Source: Pseudomonadota bacterium (GTDB lineage: Bacteria > Pseudomonadota > Alphaproteobacteria > Caulobacterales > Caulobacteraceae). From it: 18,322 nucleotides of DNA. The notes beneath the pieces are model-generated. The model saw only the letters and a program-made list of their open reading frames with translations. It was not told where the DNA came from and made no database searches. The position numbers were made by a program, and so were the translations under genes. Numbering within the stretch: position 1 is the first letter of the stretch; the number at the start of each line of letters is the position of its first letter. The stretch spans positions 1-18,322 of the forward strand of contig JAEYTM010000007.1 of NCBI GenBank assembly GCA_023434015.1, read 5' to 3'. Below are positions 6,851 through 13,379 of this stretch, piece after piece.

Positions 6851-7962
6851 AGGTCGAGCTCCATGTAGAGCAGGGCGAAGGCGGCATCGATCATGATGAT
6901 GGCGAAGATGGCGTGGACCACCGCCGCCGTCACCCGACGTCCGAGAGATTCGACGTCGCCGCCGACCTCCAGGCCCTGGCGGCAGCCGATGCCGGCGATC
7001 ACCGCCGCCATCACCGGCGCCTTGGACAGGCCGATCCAGAAGTGCGACGCGCCGACGTTGTCGATGATCCGCTGCATGAAGAACGACGGTCCGAGGTCCA
7101 GCACCGACCAGGTGACCATAAGCCCGCCGAACAGGCCGGCCAGGGTGGCGACGAAGGTCAGCAGCGGAATGGTCAGCAGCAGGGCGCCGAAGCGCGGCAG
7201 CACCAGCGCCTCGAACGGATCGACGCCCATCACCTTCATGGCGTCGATTTCCTGATTCATCTTCATCGAGCCGATCTCGGCCGCGAAGGACGAGGCGGAG
7301 CGGCCGGCCAGCAGGACCGCGGTGATGATGATGTTGAACTCGCGCAGCACCGCGATGCCGATCAGCTCGACGGCGAACACCTCCGCTCCGAACTGGCGCA
7401 GCATGTTGGCGCCCAGCAGGCCGACCACCGCGCCGATGAAGAACGAGGTCACCGCCACGATCGGGATGGCGTCGAGGCCCGCCCGTTCCATCAGCGACAC
7501 CAGCGGCGCCCAGCGGAGCCGGCGCGGGTTGGCGATGGTGCGGCCCAGGACCACCAGCAGGTGACCCAGGAAGACCATGGTGTCCATGACCTCGAGGCCG
7601 AGGTTCACGACGCCCTTGCCGATGCGGATGGTCAGGTCATGGAAGTTGCGCGGCTCGTGGCGGACCACCGGGGTCACGCGCTGGGCCTCGCCGACCAGAG
7701 CCAGCAGCCGCAGCGTCTCCGGGCGCGCCTTCACCGCCGAGAGGTCGAAGTGCTCGCCGGCCGCGCGGATGACCGCGTGCGCGCCGGCCGTATCCAGGCG
7801 CCGCACGCGGCGCAGGTCTAGGACGGCGCCCGGCGAATCCTGCAGCGCCCCTGTCAGCTGATCGGCGGTCTGACCGATGTCGTTCGCCGTCCAGTCCCCG
7901 CTCAACGCGACGACGGAACGGTCCGCCGCGGTTCGAACGGTGAAGTCGGCGGGTTTCTCCAT
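6847..7962 (-). CDS. mlaE: MlaE-type permease with N-terminal STAS (MlaB-like) domain
   Basis: 371 residues. Residues 1 to about 95 form a STAS-like domain (VVALSGDWTANDIGQTADQL; AVLDLRRVRRLDTAGAHAVI), with Asp57-Thr58 at the position of the MlaB Asp-Thr pair. Residues about 115-371 are the MlaE permease with about five to six membrane segments and the conserved cytoplasmic coupling block EIGSMKMNQEIDAMKVMGVDPFEALVLPR (229-257). In E. coli MlaB and MlaE are separate genes; the fusion is common in alphaproteobacteria. I chose the ATG at 7962 because the STAS domain begins at once and AAGAAAG precedes it; the in-frame extension to 8166 is arginine/proline-rich without homology and overlaps a candidate promoter. 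It is the first gene of the four-gene operon. Confidence 0.92.
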   Translation of the reverse strand: MEKPADFTVRTAADRSVVALSGDWTANDIGQTADQLTGALQDSPGAVLDLRRVRRLDTAGAHAVIRAAGEHFDLSAVKARPETLRLLALVGEAQRVTPVVRHEPRNFHDLTIRIGKGVVNLGLEVMDTMVFLGHLLVVLGRTIANPRRLRWAPLVSLMERAGLDAIPIVAVTSFFIGAVVGLLGANMLRQFGAEVFAVELIGIAVLREFNIIITAVLLAGRSASSFAAEIGSMKMNQEIDAMKVMGVDPFEALVLPRFGALLLTIPLLTFVATLAGLFGGLMVTWSVLDLGPSFFMQRIIDNVGASHFWIGLSKAPVMAAVIAGIGCRQGLEVGGDVESLGRRVTAAVVHAIFAIIMIDAAFALLYMELDL

Positions 7963-8137
7963 CGGCTTTCTTGCGGGCTCCGAGCGGGGGCTTCGGCCGG
8001 TGCGAGTCGGCCCCTGTGAAGCGCAAACCGTAACAGAGGCGAGCGCTGGGGCCGAACGCCTTGTGGCGACGGTTGTTCCTTTGGCGGACGGCCGGTTTCC
8101 TCCACAGGGACCGGCCCCCACAGCCAAGCTAGGCCTA

Positions 8138-8163
8138 GTTTTAGCCCAAGTCAGGCGCGTAAG
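8138..8163 (-). promoter_or_regulatory. Candidate promoter of the mla-like operon
   Basis: GCTAAAAC (8145-8138, minus strand) matches the Caulobacter sigma-73 -10 consensus GCTANAWC exactly, and CTTACGC (8163-8157) 11 nt upstream matches TTGACGS at 5 of 7 positions. A perfect 10-bp palindrome, CTAGGCCTAG (8129-8138), covers the expected transcription start and could be an operator. The predicted leader to the mlaE ATG is about 165 nt. This is a motif match only. Confidence 0.35.
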
Positions 8164-8218
8164 CATGCGTCCGGCGGCCCGCCGCCGAATTTGCGTTTAT
8201 CTGAGGCTGGAGAGTGCG

Positions 8219-8557
8219 TTGACCCGCTCGATCGAGATCGCCGGGAAGTCCGGCGCCCGCTATCGTTACACGGCCCTCGAGGAGGAGCGGTTCCTGCCGC
8301 CGGCCGGGGCGAACTTCGTGATCGCGGAGCTGACGGATGACGGCGCCAACATCGTCTATGCCGGCGAGACCGATAACCTGGCCAACCAGACCTGGCGCCC
8401 CGCGCTGGAGGCAGCGCGCAAGACCCACGCCGAGGCCAAGGTGCTCACGCGCCTGAACGTCACCTATGCGGTCCGCAGGGCCGAGCAGGAAGACCTCGTC
8501 GAGGAGCACCACCCGCCGATGAACCACCACGGCGGGCCGAAGCCCGAGGCCGGCTGA
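8219..8557 (+). CDS. Small protein with a possible degenerate GIY-YIG-like fold
   Basis: I do not recognise this gene with certainty. With the TTG at 8219 it is 112 residues; GGAGAG (8209-8214) sits 4 nt upstream, which favours that start, while an in-frame ATG at 8165 would add 18 arginine-rich residues. The core reads FVIAEL (33-38), IVYAGETDNLANQTW (45-59), and a C-terminal RRAEQEDLVEEHHPPMN (86-102). The order 'hydrophobic strand, YxG-x-T-x-NL, then E..DL(V/I)...PPxN' resembles GIY-YIG nuclease domains, but the first motif is degenerate and the catalytic Arg is not obvious. The C-terminal tail is His/Pro-rich. It is divergent from mlaE across about 256 nt and sits about 100 nt before tRNA-Val. 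The product could be a non-catalytic nucleic-acid-binding relative. Confidence 0.6.
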   Translation: MTRSIEIAGKSGARYRYTALEEERFLPPAGANFVIAELTDDGANIVYAGETDNLANQTWRPALEAARKTHAEAKVLTRLNVTYAVRRAEQEDLVEEHHPPMNHHGGPKPEAG

Positions 8558-8660
8558 TCCCGCGGCGTTGCGAGATTGGGCGTACTGGCGCTTGCGGCCC
8601 GCAGGCGCCCACGCTATACGCCCAACCCTTCGCGGACGGCGCCTGCCGCCGCGACCCGGC

Positions 8661-8735
8661 GGATGCGTAGCTCAGCGGGAGAGCACCTCGTTCACACCGA
8701 GGGGGTCACAGGTTCAATCCCTGTCGCATCCACCA
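8661..8735 (+). tRNA. tRNA-Val (anticodon CAC)
   Basis: A full cloverleaf is visible: acceptor GGATGCG (8661-8667) pairs with CGCATCC (8725-8731); D-arm GCTC/GAGC; anticodon stem CCTCG/CGAGG around loop TTCACAC, giving anticodon CAC (valine, GTG codons); T-arm ACAGG-TTCAATC-CCTGT; discriminator A and an encoded CCA (8733-8735). A weak 5-bp hairpin (8743-8758) follows but without a T-run. The 3' end of this tRNA is not repeated elsewhere in the window, so there is no sign of an att duplication here. Confidence 0.97.
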
Positions 8736-9169
8736 TTCTTTCCGCCGCTAACTCGGCGTGAATTCCCCTCCCGACAATACCTTCAAGAAGTCCGCCGGTT
8801 AGGCGGTAGGAAGCCCATGCGCTCGGCTCTCCGAAAGCCGAAAGACAGTCCAAGCGGGTCCATTTCGGCCTTTCTCTCCATGCCACACGAGAAGTGTGAC
8901 TTTCGCCTTCTCCCCCTGCGAACAGGGGAAATAACAGGGGCGGCCCGACCGGCGGCGACCGCCGGGGGGCGCCGACGTCGCGAGGCGAGCCCGGGTGGCC
9001 AGGCGTCGGAGGACTACCGCTTCCTTCCAGGGCGTAGTCCAGCGGGAAGCGCGACGAATTTCACATTCTTCACTCGTCACCAAGAGCGCGCTCAGACCGA
9101 AGGCAGCGACGTCTACCGGCCCATTCAGGAATCGTGGGGGAGCCAACACCCGCTAACTGCTTGGCCCCT
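8736..9169. other. Non-coding stretch rich in inverted repeats, downstream of tRNA-Val
   Basis: This 434-nt stretch holds no convincing gene on either strand; the open frames crossing it lack ribosome sites, conserved motifs and normal composition. It does hold a series of inverted repeats: CGCCG/CGGCG (8743-8758), CTTC/GAAG (8781-8790), CCGCC/GGCGG (8792-8806), TCGGCT/AGCCGA (8823-8841), CACAC/GTGTG (8884-8898), CCCCTG/CAGGGG with a CGAA loop (8913-8928), CCGGCGG/CCGCCGG with a 3-nt loop (8949-8965), and the interleaved pair at 9011-9051. AACAGGGG is directly repeated at 8921-8928 and 8933-8940. It may be a structured RNA, the remnant of an insertion, or a REP-like repeat cluster. Confidence 0.5.
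9011..9051. repeat. Two interleaved 7-bp inverted repeats (A-B-A'-B' order)
   Basis: GGACTAC (9011-9017) pairs with GTAGTCC (9034-9040), and CGCTTCC (9018-9024) pairs with GGAAGCG (9045-9051). Both are exact, and the arms alternate rather than nest. Such an order allows either two mutually exclusive hairpins, as in a switch, or a pseudoknot-like fold, although with zero nucleotides between the first two arms a classical H-type pseudoknot would be strained. The pairing is read directly; the function is unknown. Confidence 0.5.
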
Positions 9170-10417
9170 TCACGATGCGAGAAGGTCGAAAACCAGCAAC
9201 AGCACGCTCGTGATCAACCCGACATAGGCCACCCACAGCGGGCAGGTGAATGCGTCGCCCCGGGGAACACCACCGCGACGTTTGATGCGGATGAGGGCCA
9301 CGTTGATGATCGCGAAGATCAACAACGTGCCTCGTGCGGCGAAATCGGCAAGGCCTTCGAGCGGAACCGCCAGGGCCAGGAACAGGATGGCGGCCACACC
9401 GGTCGCGGTCGCCCACAGCGGCGTGCCCGTGGCCGGATGCACACGAGCCAGGAGGCGCGGCAGGCTTCCGCCTGCGGCGAGGCCGTAGATCACCCTGGCG
9501 ATCATGATCATATGCACGATGATGCCGTTCAGCGTCGCGACGACCGCTATGGCGCTCATCGTTATGAGGGGCAGGCCGGTGAGGCGCTGGAACACTAGGG
9601 CCAAGGGTGCGGGTGACCTGGAGAGTTCTTGGGGTGGAACGGCGGTCAAGGCGATCCAGACCACGAGCGCATAGACCAGGGCCGTAATTCCAAGGGTCAG
9701 AAACAAGGCTCGCGGCAAGGTGCGGCGGGCGTCCTTCATCTCTTCGGCCACGTTCACGAGGTGCTCGAAGCCGATGAACGCGAAAACGGCGATAAGCGAG
9801 GTTGCGCCGAGCCCTATCCATGCCTCTCCGTCGTTGGAGGCCGGCCAGATCTCAGGCAGGCGCGTAACGACGTCGGGGCCGTGCAGCAGGCCGGCGCCGA
9901 TGATCAGGATCAATCCGCCGACCTCTATCGAGGTCATGACGCCCGCGAAGGTGACGGACTGAACTGTCGCGAGGCTGGCGACAAGTCCCATGGAAACCAC
10001 AACGGCCACGATGATCCACAGGCTCGGCAGCGGCAGAAAGACCCCAATATATCCGGCGCTGCCTGCGCTTATCGTGGCCGCTGATATGATGGCCGTCGCA
10101 ATGACGAGAAGGCCGACCAAAAGGCTGAGCCATTTTCGATGAAAGGCGGCCTCTACATAAGCCGCCTCGCTGGCGCTAACCGGCATGCGTGTACCGAGTT
10201 CGGCAAATGACGCAGCGGTGAAGCCCATCGCCAGGGCGGCGATGAGGAAAGCCAGGGGCGCGTGCATCCCGCTGCGGCCAGCGGCAATGCCGACAAGGAC
10301 GTAGATCCCGGCGCCAATTGTGACGCCCAGGCCATAAAGAACAGCATGGGCAAGTGAGAGTGACTTCACGAGACCCGGCTGGCTCTTGGTCTCTGTTGAC
10401 AACTCGCTACCCCTCAA
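9170..10417 (-). CDS. APC-superfamily amino-acid permease
   Basis: 415 residues and about twelve hydrophobic segments, so an inner-membrane secondary transporter. The glycine-rich first helix (GLGVTIGAGIYVLVGIAAG) matches the GxGxGIF substrate/ion-binding loop of the APC superfamily, and FAFIGFEHLVNVAEEMKDARRTLPRAL matches the helix-6/loop signature of the CAT/APA-type branch. The substrate is probably an amino acid or amine; nothing narrows it further. The start is a TTG at 10417 with AGGAG 8-9 nt upstream; the TTG overlaps the stop of a tiny leader ORF. A TTG at 10402 preceded by AGGGG is an alternative. By eye the gene is less GC-rich than its neighbours and stands alone with non-coding flanks of 434 and about 310 nt, so horizontal acquisition is possible. 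Confidence 0.88.
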   Translation of the reverse strand: MRGSELSTETKSQPGLVKSLSLAHAVLYGLGVTIGAGIYVLVGIAAGRSGMHAPLAFLIAALAMGFTAASFAELGTRMPVSASEAAYVEAAFHRKWLSLLVGLLVIATAIISAATISAGSAGYIGVFLPLPSLWIIVAVVVSMGLVASLATVQSVTFAGVMTSIEVGGLILIIGAGLLHGPDVVTRLPEIWPASNDGEAWIGLGATSLIAVFAFIGFEHLVNVAEEMKDARRTLPRALFLTLGITALVYALVVWIALTAVPPQELSRSPAPLALVFQRLTGLPLITMSAIAVVATLNGIIVHMIMIARVIYGLAAGGSLPRLLARVHPATGTPLWATATGVAAILFLALAVPLEGLADFAARGTLLIFAIINVALIRIKRRGGVPRGDAFTCPLWVAYVGLITSVLLLVFDLLAS

Positions 10418-10473
10418 TCTTCGAACTCCTGCCCAAATGACGGCGCGGCGAGCATGAGCATGAGCATGAGCAT
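10414..10473 (-). CDS. Possible 19-residue leader peptide coupled to the permease
   Basis: Four consecutive ATGCTC hexamers encode MLMLMLML, followed by AAPSFGQEFED and a TGA (10416-10414) that overlaps the permease TTG (10417-10415). The peptide reads like a short hydrophobic leader or signal sequence. The ribosome site of the permease (AGGAG) lies within its last codons. I see no Shine-Dalgarno site before its own ATG, and the frame stays open upstream to 10701 without anything protein-like, so translation of this leader is uncertain. Confidence 0.3.
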   Translation of the reverse strand: MLMLMLMLAAPSFGQEFED

Positions 10474-10728
10474 GGCTAGGAACAGGTGGTAATCTAAGTC
10501 GCTGCGTGGCTGAGTTGTGTTCCGTTGCTCACTGGGGCGGGACGCTACCCACGGCAACGCTCTCGGCCTATGCGCTAGGTCAAAGTGCTTTGCGTCACTT
10601 GTGTGGGGCCCCGAGAATGACGCGCTTGAAGACCCATGTCGAACGTCACGCCATCGCGCGCGTCGCTGACAGGCCGCTGGTCCGGCTGACGTGCATCCCA
10701 CCTGGATTCGCTTGCGGCGAGGCCGCGC
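10418..10728. other. Intergenic region between fbpC and the permease
   Basis: About 310 nt without a convincing gene. It contains the hexamer array (10450-10473), the inverted repeat CAAAG/CTTTG (10581-10592), a 6-bp inverted repeat GCGTCA/TGACGC (10592-10597 and 10618-10623) around the palindrome GGGGCCCC (10605-10612), and GCGGC/GCCGC (10714-10726) close to the fbpC stop. None is followed by a T-run in either direction. I found no clear promoter for the permease. Confidence 0.5.
10450..10473. repeat. Tandem hexamer repeat, 4 x GAGCAT
   Basis: GAGCAT occurs four times without interruption (10450-10455, 10456-10461, 10462-10467, 10468-10473). On the minus strand this is ATGCTC x 4, so each unit contains a potential ATG in the same frame. 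It lies 33-56 nt upstream of the permease TTG. Unit-number change would keep frame but alter spacing and the number of start codons. Confidence 0.85.
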
Positions 10729-10736
10729 CTAGGCGC
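10725..10736. repeat. 12-bp perfect palindrome over the fbpC stop codon
   Basis: GCGCCTAGGCGC (10725-10736) is its own reverse complement and contains the fbpC TAG (10731-10729). It could act in transcript end formation together with GCGGC/GCCGC just downstream, or be chance in GC-rich DNA; the central CTAG is usually rare in bacteria. Confidence 0.6.
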
Positions 10737-11760
10737 TCTGCGCAGGCGGGAAGATCCGCACGGCGTCGGGTTCGATGGCGATGTGGACCGGCTGCCCGGG
10801 ACGCAAGCCGACGGCGGGAAGTCGCGCCCTGTTCCGGCCGTGCGCGCTCTGCAGGACCACTTCCGTGAAGGCGCCTCCGAACGCGACCTCGGCCACGCTC
10901 GCGGGCAACCCGTCGTTGGCGCATCGGATGTCCTCGGGCCGCACCATGCCGATCGCCGGTCCGTCGGCGTGGCCAGGCGCAGGCGACCGGCCGAAGGGCG
11001 TGATCGCGATCCCGTCCCTGACCATGACGTCAAAGGTCTCCACCTCGCCCAGCAGCCGCGCGGCGGCGAGGCTGGCGGGACGGCGGTAGAGCTCCTCGGG
11101 CCGGCCGGTCTGCAGGATCCGCCCCGAATCCATCAGGGCGAGTTCGTCGGCCATCAGCATGGCCTCCTCGGCGTCGTGCGTGACCATGAGCACGGCGGCC
11201 CCCGCGGCCCGCAGGGCGCTCACCAGGGTCGCGCGGACCTCCGACTTGAGATGGCGGTCCAGTCCTGAGAACGGCTCGTCGAGCAGGACCGCCCTTGGCT
11301 GGCGCGCCAGCGCGCGGACCAGGGCCACCCGCTGCTGTTCGCCGCCGGACAGGTTGTGGGGCCAGGCCTGGGCGCGGTCGGCCAGACGCACCGTGCCCAG
11401 CCAGCGGGCGGCTTCGCGCTCGCGCTCGGCGCGGGGCCCCTTCAGCCCGAACGCCACATTGTCGAGGACCGACAGGTGGGGGAACAGGGCGTAGTCCTGG
11501 AACACCAGGCCCAGCCCACGCGCCTCCGGGGGCACGCCCGACCGGGTGTCGGAGAGCAGGCGCCCGTCGGACCAGATGGTTCCCTCGTCGAGAGGCTCCA
11601 GTCCGGCGATCATCCGCAGCAGGGTGCTCTTGCCGCAGCCGGACGGCCCGAGCAGGGCGGTGACCCTTCCGGCGTGCAGTTCAAGGTCCACCGCGTCCAC
11701 GACGCGCCGGCGATCGAAGCTGCGGGTCACGCTCCGGAGGGAGAGGACGGAATCTGTCAC
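10729..11760 (-). CDS. fbpC: Fe(III) ABC transporter ATP-binding protein
   Basis: 343 residues. ABC motifs: Walker A GPSGCGKS (38-45), Q-loop LVFQDYALFPHLSVLDNVAFGL with Gln88, signature LSGGEQQRVALVRALA (137-152), Walker B AVLLDEPFSGLD (157-168) and the switch His in MVTHDAEEAM (about 193). The C-terminal region (about 240-343) is the TOBE-like regulatory extension of the FbpC/PotA/CysA group (IGMVRPEDI, VHIAIEPDAVRIFP). It energises iron uptake from the cytoplasmic side. The start is GTG at 11760, overlapping the permease stop in GTGA (11757-11760); the upstream in-frame extension lies inside fbpB. The stop TAG is inside a 12-bp palindrome. Confidence 0.88.
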   Translation of the reverse strand: MTDSVLSLRSVTRSFDRRRVVDAVDLELHAGRVTALLGPSGCGKSTLLRMIAGLEPLDEGTIWSDGRLLSDTRSGVPPEARGLGLVFQDYALFPHLSVLDNVAFGLKGPRAEREREAARWLGTVRLADRAQAWPHNLSGGEQQRVALVRALARQPRAVLLDEPFSGLDRHLKSEVRATLVSALRAAGAAVLMVTHDAEEAMLMADELALMDSGRILQTGRPEELYRRPASLAAARLLGEVETFDVMVRDGIAITPFGRSPAPGHADGPAIGMVRPEDIRCANDGLPASVAEVAFGGAFTEVVLQSAHGRNRARLPAVGLRPGQPVHIAIEPDAVRIFPPAQSA

Positions 11761-13379
11761 AGGTCGGCTCCGGGGCGCGCGGCGGTGATTTTTCGGGTCA
11801 GCCAGATCACGCCCGGCAGCGCGAGGGCGACGATCAGCAGCGCCGGCCATCCGGCCTGGGGCAGGCGCTCGTCGAGGGCGTAGTTCGAGGCCAGCACGGC
11901 GAGGGTGTCGAAGTCGAAGGGCCGCAGGATCAGGGTCGCCGGCAGTTCCTTGAGCACGTCGATGAACACCACGAGCAGCGCCGTCAGCAGCGCGCCCCTG
12001 GCGATGGGAATCTGCACCGAGATCGCTGCGCCGATCTCGCTTTTCCCGAGATTGCGCGCGGCGTCGCCGACGCGCGGGCCGACCCGCTTGAGACCCGCCT
12101 CGATCGGCTCCAGCGCCGCGGCCATCAGCCGGGCGGCATAGGCGTAGACCAGCATGGTCACCCCGAAGACCGCGCTGGAGGCGGCGGCCGGGAGCAGGCC
12201 CCAGAAGATCGCGGCGGGCGCCAGCAGGCCGATCGCCATCACCGCGCCGGGGGTCGCGTAACCCAGGCTGGCGGCTCGGGCGAGGATCGGCATCCTCGGC
12301 GCGCCCAGGGCGAGGACCGAGGCGACGCCCACGGTGACGACGGCGCCCACGCCGCCCATGGCCAGCGTCCGGCCCGTCGCCGCGCCCAGCCGCGCCCAGT
12401 CGGGCGTCACGGCGAGCGAGCGGGCCAGGAGCCAGCCCAGGGGCGCCAGCAGGGCGAGGGTCAGCAAGGTCAGGCAGAACAGGGTCGCCAGGGCGCCGCG
12501 CCAGCCCGTCAGGGGGAGGGGCGCCAGGGGGCGGTATCCGGCGTTCGAGGCGTCGAACCGCCGCTCGCCACGACGCTGGCGCTCCAGCCAGAGAAACAGC
12601 GCCGCGGCGCCCAGCAGAGGGAGGGCGAATCTCGCCGCCGACGCCGGCGAGCCGTAGACCGACCAGGCGCGAACGACGCCGGTGGTCAGCGTCTGGACGC
12701 TGAGGAACTGGACGGCGCCGTAGTCGGCGAGCGTCTCCATGATCACCAGGGCGAGCCCGGCCGCCAGGGCCGGCCGCGCGAGCGGCAGGACCACCTGCCC
12801 GAACAGCCGCCAGGAGGAAGCCCCGAGCATCCGCGCGGCTTCCAGCGGCTGCGCGGTCTGGCTGGTGAAGGCCGCGCGCATGGCGAGGTAGACGTAAGGG
12901 TAGAAGGCGCAGGACAGCACGAAGATGGCGCCGGGGATGGAGCGCATCTGGATCGGGAGGTCGTGGCCCCAGGCGCCGCGCATCCAGATGCGGAGGTCCC
13001 CGGCCACGTCGAAGATCTGGACATAGGCGTAGGCCAGGGCGAAGGCCGGCGTCGCCAAGGGCAACGCCAGCGCCCAGGCGAACAGGTCGCGTCCGGGAAA
13101 GCGATGGCGCGCCACCAGCCAGGCCGCGCCGACGCCGACGACCGCGGTCGTCAGGCCGACGCCCGCCGCCAGCACCATCGACGTCGCGCCATAACGCACG
13201 AGATCGCTAGACGCGATGGCGGCGGTGGTCTCGGGCCTCAGCGCCGCGGCGATCACGCCGAGGATCGGCGCCAGGGCGAAGGCCGCGGCGAGCAGCGCCA
13301 GGGCCGCGAGCACCGAGAAGCCGCCCCACCGAACGCGGCGGCTTCCTGCGGGCGACACGGCTGGGTCGCTTATCGCCAA
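11757..13379 (-). CDS. fbpB: Fe(III) ABC transporter permease, two fused permease domains
   Basis: 540 residues, the usual length of FbpB/AfuB/SfuB. It has about twelve membrane helices in two halves, each with a cytoplasmic EAA-type loop that docks on the ATPase: EAARMLGASSWRLFGQVVLPLARPAL in the first half (about 180-205) and DAARNLGKSEIGAAISVQIPIARGAL in the second (about 440-465). The open frame starts at a TTG (13379) that overlaps the end of fbpA by 10 nt, but AGG directly abuts it, too close to be a good ribosome site; the GTG at 13358 is an equally plausible start and loses only seven residues. It forms the channel that passes iron from the periplasmic FbpA to the cytoplasm. Confidence 0.9.
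   Translation of the reverse strand: MAISDPAVSPAGSRRVRWGGFSVLAALALLAAAFALAPILGVIAAALRPETTAAIASSDLVRYGATSMVLAAGVGLTTAVVGVGAAWLVARHRFPGRDLFAWALALPLATPAFALAYAYVQIFDVAGDLRIWMRGAWGHDLPIQMRSIPGAIFVLSCAFYPYVYLAMRAAFTSQTAQPLEAARMLGASSWRLFGQVVLPLARPALAAGLALVIMETLADYGAVQFLSVQTLTTGVVRAWSVYGSPASAARFALPLLGAAALFLWLERQRRGERRFDASNAGYRPLAPLPLTGWRGALATLFCLTLLTLALLAPLGWLLARSLAVTPDWARLGAATGRTLAMGGVGAVVTVGVASVLALGAPRMPILARAASLGYATPGAVMAIGLLAPAAIFWGLLPAAASSAVFGVTMLVYAYAARLMAAALEPIEAGLKRVGPRVGDAARNLGKSEIGAAISVQIPIARGALLTALLVVFIDVLKELPATLILRPFDFDTLAVLASNYALDERLPQAGWPALLIVALALPGVIWLTRKITAARPGADL

Noticed and set aside
7963..8166. 68-residue N-terminal extension of MlaE
   Set aside because: Arg/Pro/Ser-rich, no homology, and overlaps a good promoter match; the STAS domain starts at the 7962 ATG.
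8692..8886. Minus-strand open frame ending MVDATGIEPVTPSV
   Set aside because: This is the equally well-known antisense tRNA artefact.
8799..9149. Minus-strand 116-codon open frame in the non-coding stretch
   Set aside because: Arg/Ser/Pro-rich with no motif, no clear ribosome site, and it overlaps many inverted repeats.
8568..9227. Plus-strand open frame of 219 codons crossing tRNA-Val, with GCVAQRESTSFTPRGSQVQS
   Set aside because: This is the well-known false translation of a tRNA gene; the rest has no ribosome site or domain.
10414..10701. 95-codon minus-strand open frame upstream of the permease
   Set aside because: Only the last 19 codons (the hexamer leader) look notable; the rest has no protein character.
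8661..10720. Genomic island with tRNA att duplication
   Set aside because: I looked for a repeat of the tRNA 3' end; only the weak similarity GTGCATCCCACC near 10690 is present, which is not a credible att site.
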